From the NCBI RefSeq assembly GCF_000046705.1, contig NC_005956.1, positions 496,001-560,000 of the forward strand: a DNA stretch of 64,000 bases. Direction: 5' to 3'. The stretch comes from Bartonella henselae str. Houston-1 (GTDB lineage Bacteria > Pseudomonadota > Alphaproteobacteria > Rhizobiales > Rhizobiaceae). The position numbers were made by a program, and so were the translations under genes. The notes beneath the pieces were generated by a model. The model was given only the letters and a program-made list of their open reading frames with translations, was not told where the DNA came from and ran no database searches. This document shows, piece after piece, positions 10,360 through 19,051 of the stretch (positions within the stretch are counted from its first letter, which is position 1; each line of letters begins with the position of its first letter).

Positions 10360-10403
10360 GATACTTCTCTCTATTTTTAAGGGATACGTATAAGAGAAGT
10401 ATC
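10360..10403. promoter_or_regulatory. 11-bp perfect inverted repeat upstream of ctaB
   Basis: GATACTTCTCT at 10360-10370 is the exact reverse complement of AGAGAAGTATC at 10393-10403, with a 22-base centre. It lies about 90-135 bases upstream of the ctaB start codon and is not followed by a T run, so it is not a classical terminator. It could be an operator or a leader-RNA hairpin; the sequence does not decide. Confidence 0.6.
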
Positions 10404-10494
10404 CTCTATGTTCTCAAAAGTACTCATATATTAATTGGTCATTTCCATATGCCAGAAAGTATTTGCTTATGGATGACAGAGATGGAAAAGGTCT

Positions 10495-11442
10495 GTGAGC
10501 GGAATGTCTATTCCAAGAGAATTATCGGTTGCAAGTGGTAGTAAATCAATTTCGCCAAAACCGAGTGTTTATGATTATATCACATTATTAAAACCACGGG
10601 TTATGTTGCTTGTTGTCTTTACAGCTCTAGTCGGATTGATCGTATCACCTGTTTCTATAAATCCATTGTATGGTTTTTTAGCAATTTTGTGTATTGCTGT
10701 AGGTGGTGGCGGTGCTGGAGCACTGAATATGTGGTATGATGCTGACATTGATGCGGTGATGGAACGTACAAAAAGTCGCCCTATTCCTGCTGGTAAAATC
10801 AGTTCCAGGAAGGCGTTTATTTTTGGCATGGTTCTTTCTATACTTTCTGTATTGATTATGGGGAGTTTCGTTAATTGGTTTGCAGCACTTTTTCTTGCGT
10901 TTACAATTTTCTTTTATATCGTTGTCTATACAATTTGGCTAAAGCGTAGAACGCCGCAAAATATTGTTATTGGTGGTGCAGCTGGAGCTTTTCCACCTAT
11001 GATTGGATGGGCTGCGGCAACCGGTACAGTGAATATTGAGAGCTTTTTATTATTTTTAATTATTTTTATGTGGACTCCACCGCATTTTTGGTCTCTTTCT
11101 CTCTTTTCATCTCTTGATTATGATGCAGCGGGTATTCCTATGATGCCTAATGTACGAGGGGAGCATTCAACAAAAAAACAGATCTTATTTTATACTATTT
11201 TGATGGCAATATGTGCTGCTGGACCTTTTATTATCGGTTTTGCGGGTGTTTTCTATGGTATTTTTTCGACAGTTTTAAGTATTATCTTTATTCATTTTGC
11301 TTATCGTTTGTGGAAATCTAATACGTATGACGCAACTATTTTGATGGCAAAAAAGACGTTTTTCTTTTCGTTATTTTATTTAGCGGCTATATTTGGAATT
11401 CTTTTGATTGAATTTTTTGTTTGGTGTTTCATCATTCTCTAG
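10495..11442 (+). CDS. ctaB: heme O synthase (protoheme IX farnesyltransferase)
   Basis: Integral inner-membrane UbiA-family prenyltransferase that adds a farnesyl group to heme b to give heme O, needed by bo3-type and, via heme A, aa3-type terminal oxidases. The first aspartate-rich motif is in NMWYDADIDAVMERTKSRP (78-96), with the second DYDAAGIPMMP block further on; about nine hydrophobic helices are visible. GTG 10495 is preceded by GGAAAAGG at a good spacing; ATG 10504 is the alternative. In most Rhizobiales this gene is embedded between coxBA and ctaG-coxC. Here the neighbours are the IalB-like gene and ispH. Confidence 0.94.
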   Translation: MSGMSIPRELSVASGSKSISPKPSVYDYITLLKPRVMLLVVFTALVGLIVSPVSINPLYGFLAILCIAVGGGGAGALNMWYDADIDAVMERTKSRPIPAGKISSRKAFIFGMVLSILSVLIMGSFVNWFAALFLAFTIFFYIVVYTIWLKRRTPQNIVIGGAAGAFPPMIGWAAATGTVNIESFLLFLIIFMWTPPHFWSLSLFSSLDYDAAGIPMMPNVRGEHSTKKQILFYTILMAICAAGPFIIGFAGVFYGIFSTVLSIIFIHFAYRLWKSNTYDATILMAKKTFFFSLFYLAAIFGILLIEFFVWCFIIL

Positions 11443-11627
11443 TACAATGAAATTAAAAAGAAAACTTAAAATAACTCTGCTTAAATAATTATAAGAATGT
11501 GTCATACGTGATGCGCTGTTACAGGGCAGGAGGTTTTTTTCAATTTTTCTTTTTACACTGTTTGTATTGTGCGTAAGAACAATGAGTTTAAATATATGAT
11601 CAAAGTTATAAATATTAAGGAAGGTTT

Positions 11628-12659
11628 ATGTCTATACTTTCCCCTTTAATAATACGCCTTTGTAATCCACGTGGATTTTGTGCAGGGGTTGATCGCGCTA
11701 TCCAAATTGTTCTTCTTGCATTAAAAAAATATGGTGCTCCGGTGTATGTTCGTCATGAAATTGTACACAATCGCTATGTCGTTGAAGGATTGCAGCAACG
11801 GGGGGCCATTTTTGTAGAAGAACTTGATGAGATTCCAGAAGAACATCGCAATCAACCTGTTGTATTTTCTGCGCATGGTGTGCCAAAATCTGTACCAGAA
11901 CAGGCTGATTGTTATAATTTGTTTTATCTCGACGCAACATGTCCGTTGGTTTCTAAGGTTCATAAACAAGCAATGCGTCATCAACGCCATAGACGTCATG
12001 TTATATTGATTGGTCATGCTGGTCATCCTGAGGTGATAGGAACAATGGGACAGCTTGAAAAAGGGGGTGTTACGTTAATTGAAACGGTGGAAGATGCTTT
12101 GCATTATCAACCAGATGATCCAGATAATTTAGGATTTGTAACGCAAACAACACTTTCTGTTGAAGATACAGCAGAGATTCTTGATGTATTACAAAGACGT
12201 TTCCCTGCGTTGGAACCACCAGCTGCCGAATCAATTTGCTATGCTACGACGAATCGCCAAAATGCTGTTAAGGCAGCAGCTCTGGGAAGCGATTTATTTT
12301 TGATTGTTGGTGCACCGAATTCTTCTAATTCACGACGTTTGGTAGAGGTTGCTGAGAGATCGGGTGCGCGGCAGTCTATTTTAGTTCAACGGGCTGATGA
12401 AATTGATTTTGATCATTTAGGTGCTCTTTCTGTCGTAAGTCTTTCAGCGGGAGCTTCTGCTCCTGAAATTATTGTTGATGAAATTATTTCAGCTTTTCGT
12501 AAGCGTTATAATGTGACAATAGAATTGGCTGAAACAGTGGTGGAAAACGAGACATTTTTAGTCAATCGCGAATTACGTGATGTTGTTTTGACTCCTCAAG
12601 ATATGGCTTTTATGAATGGTCGATCTGAGATGCTAAAAAACAAAAATCAGGATATGTAA
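11628..12659 (+). CDS. ispH: 4-hydroxy-3-methylbut-2-enyl diphosphate reductase
   Basis: Last MEP-pathway enzyme: reduces HMBPP to IPP and DMAPP with an iron-sulfur cluster. The three cluster cysteines are C18 (NPRGFCAGVDRAI), C105 (LDATCPLVSKVH) and C204 (ESICYATTNRQ); the usual residue before the last ICYAT is D, here S, which is outside the ligand set. The VETEAD-like region, HEIVHN and GHPEVIGTMGQ are conserved. Start ATG 11628 has AAGGAAGG just upstream. Length 343 is normal with a short C-terminal extension. It starts a tight ispH-thrB-rnhA run, an order I know from other Rhizobiales. Confidence 0.96.
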   Translation: MSILSPLIIRLCNPRGFCAGVDRAIQIVLLALKKYGAPVYVRHEIVHNRYVVEGLQQRGAIFVEELDEIPEEHRNQPVVFSAHGVPKSVPEQADCYNLFYLDATCPLVSKVHKQAMRHQRHRRHVILIGHAGHPEVIGTMGQLEKGGVTLIETVEDALHYQPDDPDNLGFVTQTTLSVEDTAEILDVLQRRFPALEPPAAESICYATTNRQNAVKAAALGSDLFLIVGAPNSSNSRRLVEVAERSGARQSILVQRADEIDFDHLGALSVVSLSAGASAPEIIVDEIISAFRKRYNVTIELAETVVENETFLVNRELRDVVLTPQDMAFMNGRSEMLKNKNQDM

Positions 12660-12682
12660 ATGCCTTCAATGAAAGCAGAATA

Positions 12683-13642
12683 ATGGCGGTTCATACAGAT
12701 ATTCATCCAAATGATTTGAAGGCATTCTTAACACGTTATTCGATAGGTTCGCTTCTCTCCTATCAAGGCATAGTGGAGGGTATCGAAAATTCTAATTTCA
12801 TGCTGTATACAACAGAAGGTAAGTTTATTCTAACGCTTTATGAACAACGTATTTCAAAAGATGATTTGCCTTTTTTTTGTAATCTTATGCAGCACTTAGG
12901 GAGACGGGGCGTTCCTTGTCCTCAACCGGTAATTCAAAATAATGGGATGATGATCGGTGAATTAGCAGGACGTCCTGCTGCTATTATTACCTTTTTGGAA
13001 GGGGAATGGGTCCGCCAGTCCAATATCTATCATTGTTGCGAAGTGGGTTGTAGTCTAGCCCAGTTGCATTTAGCTGCTCAGGATTTTTCGCTTAGTCGGA
13101 GAAATACTCTTTCTCTTGTGGATTGGAAATGCTTATGGAAACGTTGCCAAGTAAGGAAAGATCCGTTGCTTAGAGAGTTTGGAAAAAAAATTGATACTGA
13201 GTTGGCTTTTTTAGAAGAAAATTGGCCGTCGATTTTGCCGACAGGTATTATTCATGCTGATTTGTTCAATGATAATGTGTTTTTTTTGAACGATCGTCTT
13301 TCTGGCATTATTGACTTTTATTTTGCTTGTAATGACTTTTGGGCTTATGACTTGGCTATTTGTTTGAATGCTTGGTGTTTTGAACATGACCATTCCTATA
13401 ATCTTATCAAAGCACGTGGGCTATTGGAAAGTTATCAAAAAATAAGGCCACTGGTGCCTTTAGAATTGAATGCGATTGTTCTGTTGGCACGTGGTGCAGC
13501 TTTACGCTTTTTACTCACACGCCTTTATGATTGGTTCAATACACCGCCGGGTAGTGTTGTTGTTAAGAAAGACCCATGGGAATATTGGCATAAGCTTTGT
13601 TTTTTCAGTAATGTAGGTTCACTAAGTGAATTAGGTTTTTAA
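12683..13642 (+). CDS. thrB: homoserine kinase (aminoglycoside-phosphotransferase-fold type)
   Basis: Phosphorylates homoserine for threonine synthesis; its partner thrC is in this window at 20.4-21.8 kb. This is the alphaproteobacterial ThrB2 form with an APH/choline-kinase fold. The catalytic loop is HADLFNDN at 191-198 and the metal-binding aspartate follows in [11 protein letters not shown] (D211). The N-terminal lobe with GIENSNFML is intact and length (319) is normal. The gene follows ispH by 23 bases and precedes rnhA by 5, so the three are likely one transcript. Confidence 0.95.
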
Positions 13643-13647
13643 ATTTT

Positions 13648-14115
13648 ATGTTACATCAACAGAAAGTCGTTGAAATTTATACAGATGGTGCTTGCTCAGG
13701 AAATCCTGGAGTTGGAGGGTGGGGAGCGATTTTACGATGGAATGGTCATGAACGTGAGCTTTATGGTGGAGAAGTACAAACGACCAATAATCAAATGGAA
13801 CTAATGGCGGCACTTTGTGCGTTAAAGGCACTTAAAGAATCTTGTTCGGTCGATCTTTATACGGACTCAGTTTATGTGCGCAACGGTATATCTTTATGGC
13901 TTAAAGGATGGAAGAAGAATAATTGGCAGACTGTGTCAAAAAAACCTGTTAAAAATAAAGAGTTATGGCAAGCTCTTGAGGGCGTCTGTTCTTTCCATAC
14001 TATCAGATGGCACTGGATAAAAGGGCATACTGGTCATCCAGATAATGAGCGTGCAGATGCACTTGCACGTAAGGCAATTGCTGAATATCGCGAAAATGGA
14101 TGTTTTTCGGCATAG
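13648..14115 (+). CDS. rnhA: ribonuclease HI
   Basis: Degrades the RNA strand of RNA-DNA hybrids in the cytoplasm. All four metal-binding carboxylates are seen: D13 ([12 protein letters not shown]), E51 ([10 protein letters not shown]), D73 (LYTDSVYV) and D137 (NERADALA). The basic handle region [11 protein letters not shown] and the [11 protein letters not shown] loop are present. Length (155) is standard. It ends the ispH-thrB-rnhA run; the next gene is on the opposite strand, 46 bases away. Confidence 0.97.
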
Positions 14116-14161
14116 TCTTTGAGATCTTTTCCTTTGATCACGGAATAGAAAGAGGGTTTGA

Positions 14162-15016
14162 TTACAGAGGAACGATGAATGTTCCGCTTAAGGCGTAATC
14201 TTTAAAGGAAACCGTGTAAAAAACTGTTTTATTTGTTGTTTTTGGTATGAAATGGATAGGAGCGCTAAAAAGTGTATATTCGGCGGTATCACTTACTTTT
14301 TTTGCTGGTCCAATTTGCATTTCTCCTCCATCTAAAAAGAGAGATATCGGTATGATTTTCTTGTTATTTTTTATTTTAATAAAGAGGGTATTTGTCTCTT
14401 TTTTAACATTTATTTTTAACTCATGATGTATTGTATGAGGTAAGGCATCCTGAGCCTTCTTTAATAGGGATAAAGGAAGCCGTTTGTTTTTTTGAATGGA
14501 TGGAGAAAAATTAAAGTTAACAGTAAACGGAAGACAGATTTTATTACATAATCCAAGAGTTAAAGAACCAGTTAAGTTACCGCTTGTATGGGAGATGGTA
14601 AAAGGCAATAGGACTTCATTTTTATAACCGATTGACCAGTCATTTTCTGTTTCATAAAGCTGTGGTGTGGGATAAAAGATTTCATAAGAAACTTGTTGCT
14701 TGAAATTAAAAAATGGTGCCATACCTGAATCACCCGGATTGCGCCAGTATGTTTTCCATCCAGGTTTAAGAACAATTTCAATGACGCCGTTTCTTATTTT
14801 AGAAAGAGAAGAATTGGTGATAGATAATCTGACGCGTCCTCCATCTGATTCATACCAAGGTGTTGTAAAAAGATATACCTCTTGTTTTGTTTGAGCGCTA
14901 ACAGAGGAGTGAAGAAATCCTAAAAATACGAATATTAAGTTTAAAGTAACTAAAAGTTCTTTATAACATAAAATTGAAATATTTTTTAATTGTATAAAGA
15001 TTTGAATTTTTTTCAT
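14162..15016 (-). CDS. secreted DsbD N-terminal-domain protein (DsbD-alpha-like)
   Basis: A 284-residue exported protein with an N-terminal hydrophobic segment (about residues 21-42, ending SVSAQT). The mature region resembles the periplasmic alpha domain of the disulfide reductase DsbD: GVIEIVLKPGWKTYWRNPGDSGMAP, a WSIGYKNEVLLPFTIS strand, and the conserved pair of cysteines in LTLGLCNKICLPF. There is no transmembrane DsbD beta domain, so it must work with a separate CcdA/DsbD-type partner or have another role. It is divergent from yqgE, separated by 54 bases, an arrangement I know from rhizobia. Function in thiol-disulfide exchange is inferred. Confidence 0.8.
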   Translation of the reverse strand: MKKIQIFIQLKNISILCYKELLVTLNLIFVFLGFLHSSVSAQTKQEVYLFTTPWYESDGGRVRLSITNSSLSKIRNGVIEIVLKPGWKTYWRNPGDSGMAPFFNFKQQVSYEIFYPTPQLYETENDWSIGYKNEVLLPFTISHTSGNLTGSLTLGLCNKICLPFTVNFNFSPSIQKNKRLPLSLLKKAQDALPHTIHHELKINVKKETNTLFIKIKNNKKIIPISLFLDGGEMQIGPAKKVSDTAEYTLFSAPIHFIPKTTNKTVFYTVSFKDYALSGTFIVPL

Positions 15017-15070
15017 TTGCGTTTTATTCTCTTTTTGTATGAACTGGACTGGAATTTTAACATGTAAGTT

Positions 15071-15673
15071 ATGGAGAATAACAGATTAATGAAGCAACGT
15101 GGTGGCTTTTTAGGTGGACAGTTACTCATAGCAATGCCTGGAATGAATGACAAACGCTTTATCCGTTCTGTTATTTATATTTGTGCACATTCTGATGCTG
15201 GTGCTATGGGGATTATTCTCAATCAATTGCATCATATTGGTTTTCCTGAGCTTTTACTTCATCTTGGTGTCATAAACAGTGGTCAAAAAAAAGATCTTTC
15301 TGAACCAATAAAAAAGTTTCCCGTACGCTATGGTGGACCTGTTGATCCTTCACGTGGTTTTGTACTTCATTCGGATGATTATGCTTGTGAAGAAACCGTT
15401 CTTGTTGCGGATAAGATCTGTTTTACTGCAACAATTGATATACTAAAAGCAATCAGTTGTGAAAAAGGTCCTCAACATGCATTGATCGCACTAGGTTATG
15501 CTGGATGGAAAGCGGGACAACTTGAGGCAGAAATTTCTACGAACGGCTGGCTGATAAGTTCCACATCGCCTAGTTTTCTTTTCGAAAGCGATTTGAATCG
15601 CAAATATGATGAAAGTTTAATCCGTATGGGGATCAACCCAACCTATCTTGTTTCTGAAATGGGGCATGCGTAA
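15071..15673 (+). CDS. YqgE/AlgH family protein (UPF0301)
   Basis: A 200-residue soluble protein of the YqgE/AlgH family. Typical blocks are [53 protein letters not shown] and [19 protein letters not shown]. Biochemical function is not established in the family; AlgH was first linked to alginate regulation in Pseudomonas. The product is complete. It is transcribed away from the DsbD-domain gene and toward the large GGDEF/EAL gene. Confidence 0.93.
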
Positions 15674-15720
15674 AGAGTTTCACTATTTTCCGAGTTTTGA
15701 TTTAAAAGTATATTCTTCTC

Positions 15721-18606
15721 CTATGGCTTGTTTTTATAAGGGAAATGATTTTGAACGAGAGTGATTAACTCTTCGATGGCAATTGGTTTAGTAACAAGTG
15801 TGCTTTGAACATATTTACAGCCTTCTTGACGTAGGGAAATCGCTTCTTTTTCATTTTCAACGCCTTCTGCGATGATTTGTAAATTAAGATCAATTGCCAT
15901 ATTGATAATAGATTTGAGAATAAGTTTTTTCTTAGGCGAATCGATTGAGATCAGTGAACGATCTAATTTAACCATGTCGAATGGATAACGAACGAGATAC
16001 GCAAGTGATGAATAACCTGTTCCAAAATTATCCAGTGCGAGATTTAGTCCCAGTGCTTTAATTTGTTCAAGAAAGTGCGCTGATTGTTCAGGGTTTTTTC
16101 TCAAGACAAATTCCGATATTTCTATCATCAATCCCCCTTTGTTAAGTGGGTGGCGAAGCAGAGTGGAGCGTAATTGACTTATGAAGCGAGGATGAACCAT
16201 TTCCGGGCTTGGTAAATTGATTGAAATAAAGAAAGATTGTTGGAAGAATTTTTCTTGTACATTTATAAGATCAATAACGGCATTGTCGATGATAAATTCT
16301 GCTAAATCCATAACGATTTGTTCGTTTTCTAAGATCTGGATAAAATCAGAGATATTAAGATTTCCATAATTTGGATGATGCCATTCTACAATTGTTTCAA
16401 AACCAATAATATGTCCATCTGATAAATTAAGAATAGGATGGTAGAGAATTTTTATTTCATTACGTTTTATGGCATAATGAACGTCTTGCCCCATAGTGTT
16501 GTGCTCGAGGCCTAACGTACGAAAATTGGGGCGAAAAGGTTCAATATGGTTTCCGCCCATTTGTTTTGCACGGATCATCGCTAGTTCACTATCATTTAAA
16601 ATATCTTTGGCAGTTGATCTATTTTCACTCCACGTGACTAGCCCAATTGATGGTGAAAGCATTATTTTTTTTTCTGTAAGTGCAATAGGCGCTGAGATTG
16701 TTTTGTGCAGACGATCTGCAAATGCTGCAATTTTTTGCGGTTCAGTTTCGCTGAGTAAAATGATTGCAAAACGGTCTGCAGAAAGACGTGACAAGGTATC
16801 TTGGAAGTTAATAAGACGGCTCAAGCGACGTGCTATAATGAGCAATACAGTGTCACCAACAGCTATGCCTAATTTGTGATTAATTTGACGAAAATTGTCA
16901 AAGTCAATCATAAAGACAGTTGGTCTAATTTTAATATTTGCTTTAGCCAAAGAGGTATAGTTTTGTAATCTATCGAAAAAAATTTGTTGATTAGGGAGTC
17001 CCGTTAAGCTGTCGTGGATTGCATCATACAATAAACGTTCTTCGGCTTTCTTGTGGTTAGTAATATTGACAATGGTGCCAATGACACGAGTAATTTTTCC
17101 ATCTTTTTGCATAGCTGGACGTGCACGAAGAGAAAACCAATGATAATAACCACCACCGGAAGAAAGTCGAAAAATTTGATCAATGCGTCCTTTTTTATTT
17201 TTAAGGATGATATCCAATACGGCTTGAAAGCGTTCACGGTCATCATGGTGCAAGGCTGAAATCCAGTTTTGCATAGGACCATTGAGTTTGTGTGTTTCTG
17301 TCCCAAAGAGGGACTTCATATCTGGATGCACAATAATGCGATCACGTTCGACATTCCAATCCCAAATAATATTTCCAGCCCCTTTTGCTGCGAGCACTTG
17401 CTGTTCAAGGTCAGAAAATATTCCTTCATGGAAAGCATCATTGGAAAAAGTTTGTTGCATGACAGTAAAGCTGATGAGAAGAACAATCAGCACTAATCCA
17501 CCTGATAAAGCTGGTTGGATAATATCATTGTTTAAATATCCTGCTATGCAGGCATAGGCTCCTAAACACCAGCAGCTAATAAGCAACCATGTTGGGATAA
17601 GCATGATTGCGCGGTCATAATTTCGGATGGAAAAATAGCTAATTAAAATGATACCAAGTACAGCGGTGAGGCCAAATGACAAACGAGCGATTCCAGCTGC
17701 TCTAGTTGGGTCATAAACAGCGAACGCTCCCAGACCACAAAGAGTGATAGTCCACACAATTGCACCATAACTGAAGTGATAGTGCCAACGGTTAAGACAT
17801 AGATAGGTAAAAAGGAAAATGAAGAGTGTGGCAGCAAGCGCTACTTCTGTACCAGCACGCCAGATTGGTTGTGTTGTTAAGGTAACGGCAAAGAATTTGT
17901 TTAAAAAATTGAAGTCGATGCCAATATAAAAAAGCACCGCCCAGGCGATAGCAGCTGTTGCAGGAAAAAGAACTGTGCCACGAACGACGAAAAGAACAGT
18001 TAAGAGAAGCGCCAAAAAACCTGATATACCAAGAAGAATACCATGATAAAGCGTGTAAGAATTAATGGCATCCTTATAAGCTTCAGGTTTCCATAAATAG
18101 ATTTGTGGCAAATTTGCAGAATTAAGCTCTGCAACAAATGTAACGATGGCACCAGGATTAAGTGTAATACGAAAGATATCAAAGTTTGCACTGGACTGAC
18201 GATCAAGGGAAAAACCTTCGCTTGGCGTTATGGATTGAATCCGTGCTGATCCAAGGTCAGGCCAAAGAAAACCGGAGTGTGCCATGCGATAATGGGGGGC
18301 AACAATAAGACGATCAATTTGTTCGTCTGTAGGATTTGCAAGAGAAAATACTGCCCAATTTCCAGAAAATTTTTCATTTTTCGCCTGCACTTCAATGCGC
18401 CATACAATACCGTCTGGCCCTGGCACTGTACTTGTTTGAAAGATAGAGTTGTCAGTATGATGAATTTCGATTGCTCTTGAAAGATCAAGAGCGGCATCCT
18501 GAGAAGAGATTTTAACAGGCTCAATTGCTTGTACTGAAGTAAGATGAACAAAAGAGCTGAGGACTATAACAAAGATGATGTTAATTATTTTACGCAAACT
18601 CTTCAC
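15721..18606 (-). CDS. membrane PAS-GGDEF-EAL protein with degenerate catalytic motifs
   Basis: A 961-residue protein. In order it has a signal peptide (1-27, ending SVQA), an extracytoplasmic domain (about 30-180), seven or eight membrane helices (about 186-385, a 7TMR-DISM-like layout), a PAS domain (about 405-520), a GGDEF domain (about 525-690) and an EAL domain (about 705-950). Such proteins normally make or break cyclic di-GMP. Here the cyclase signature GGDEF reads SADRF (609-613). In the EAL domain, EAL reads ETI (737-739) and the metal-binding DD pair is DN (859-860), although N797, E829, K880 and the AEGVE glutamate remain. Both activities are therefore doubtful and a c-di-GMP sensing or scaffold role is plausible. 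It stands alone on its strand. Confidence 0.88.
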   Translation of the reverse strand: MKSLRKIINIIFVIVLSSFVHLTSVQAIEPVKISSQDAALDLSRAIEIHHTDNSIFQTSTVPGPDGIVWRIEVQAKNEKFSGNWAVFSLANPTDEQIDRLIVAPHYRMAHSGFLWPDLGSARIQSITPSEGFSLDRQSSANFDIFRITLNPGAIVTFVAELNSANLPQIYLWKPEAYKDAINSYTLYHGILLGISGFLALLLTVLFVVRGTVLFPATAAIAWAVLFYIGIDFNFLNKFFAVTLTTQPIWRAGTEVALAATLFIFLFTYLCLNRWHYHFSYGAIVWTITLCGLGAFAVYDPTRAAGIARLSFGLTAVLGIILISYFSIRNYDRAIMLIPTWLLISCWCLGAYACIAGYLNNDIIQPALSGGLVLIVLLISFTVMQQTFSNDAFHEGIFSDLEQQVLAAKGAGNIIWDWNVERDRIIVHPDMKSLFGTETHKLNGPMQNWISALHHDDRERFQAVLDIILKNKKGRIDQIFRLSSGGGYYHWFSLRARPAMQKDGKITRVIGTIVNITNHKKAEERLLYDAIHDSLTGLPNQQIFFDRLQNYTSLAKANIKIRPTVFMIDFDNFRQINHKLGIAVGDTVLLIIARRLSRLINFQDTLSRLSADRFAIILLSETEPQKIAAFADRLHKTISAPIALTEKKIMLSPSIGLVTWSENRSTAKDILNDSELAMIRAKQMGGNHIEPFRPNFRTLGLEHNTMGQDVHYAIKRNEIKILYHPILNLSDGHIIGFETIVEWHHPNYGNLNISDFIQILENEQIVMDLAEFIIDNAVIDLINVQEKFFQQSFFISINLPSPEMVHPRFISQLRSTLLRHPLNKGGLMIEISEFVLRKNPEQSAHFLEQIKALGLNLALDNFGTGYSSLAYLVRYPFDMVKLDRSLISIDSPKKKLILKSIINMAIDLNLQIIAEGVENEKEAISLRQEGCKYVQSTLVTKPIAIEELITLVQNHFPYKNKP

Positions 18607-19051
18607 AATGTTTCACTCTCAGTATTTTTTATGACATTTAATTTTAATTTATCTTTTCAAGAAAATACGTCCACCTTTTATAATTGATTCTACATAATGA
18701 GCGGTTATCGTTTCCTTTTAAAAAGTTACGCTGATTTCACACAAATATAAATCAGATATCTGCTTGCCTCAATGAGGCTTGAAACCGATGGAATTTTAGT
18801 TTTAGGGGAGAAAAAAATTAAGCCATTAGTTTTTAGATTTCACAGATATACTTTTATTGACTAGATCTCTTATCACATGAAGCGTGAGTTGGATAGTTTT
18901 GTATACCTCTTTGAGAAATATTTTCCAAACTTATTCAGGAAGAAGAGTCTTTGTGGTAAATTTTATCATAAGATGTGTGTATTATATTATTTAGCTCTTT
19001 TTAAAACTTCACATAGGGAATAGTGTACTAAAGCGTTTGAAAAAGGTGTAT
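18607..19051. other. 445-base AT-rich spacer
   Basis: Between the GGDEF/EAL gene (which starts at 18606, leftward) and the end of the M16 protease gene. It must contain the promoter of the former. The only structure noticed is a short 5-base hairpin (GCCTC at 18766-18770, GAGGC at 18774-18778) without a T run. No gene seen. Confidence 0.5.

Larger units (their letters stand above)
10077..10494. other. 418-base spacer upstream of ctaB with tandem and inverted repeats
   Basis: AT-rich divergent spacer between the IalB-like gene (leftward) and ctaB (rightward). It must hold promoters for both. It contains a perfect tandem duplication (10285-10338) and an 11-base inverted repeat (10360-10403), listed separately. 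A 70-codon open frame from 10329 crosses these repeats and runs into ctaB; it looks fortuitous. I found no recognisable remnant of coxA or coxB. Confidence 0.6.

Noticed and set aside
10329..10541. 70-codon open frame overlapping the ctaB start
   Set aside because: It crosses the tandem and inverted repeats, has no family resemblance, and overlaps the likely ctaB start and ribosome-binding site.
18761..18780. Hairpin GCCTC-AAT-GAGGC as terminator
   Set aside because: Only 5 bp, no T run, and located upstream rather than downstream of the neighbouring gene.
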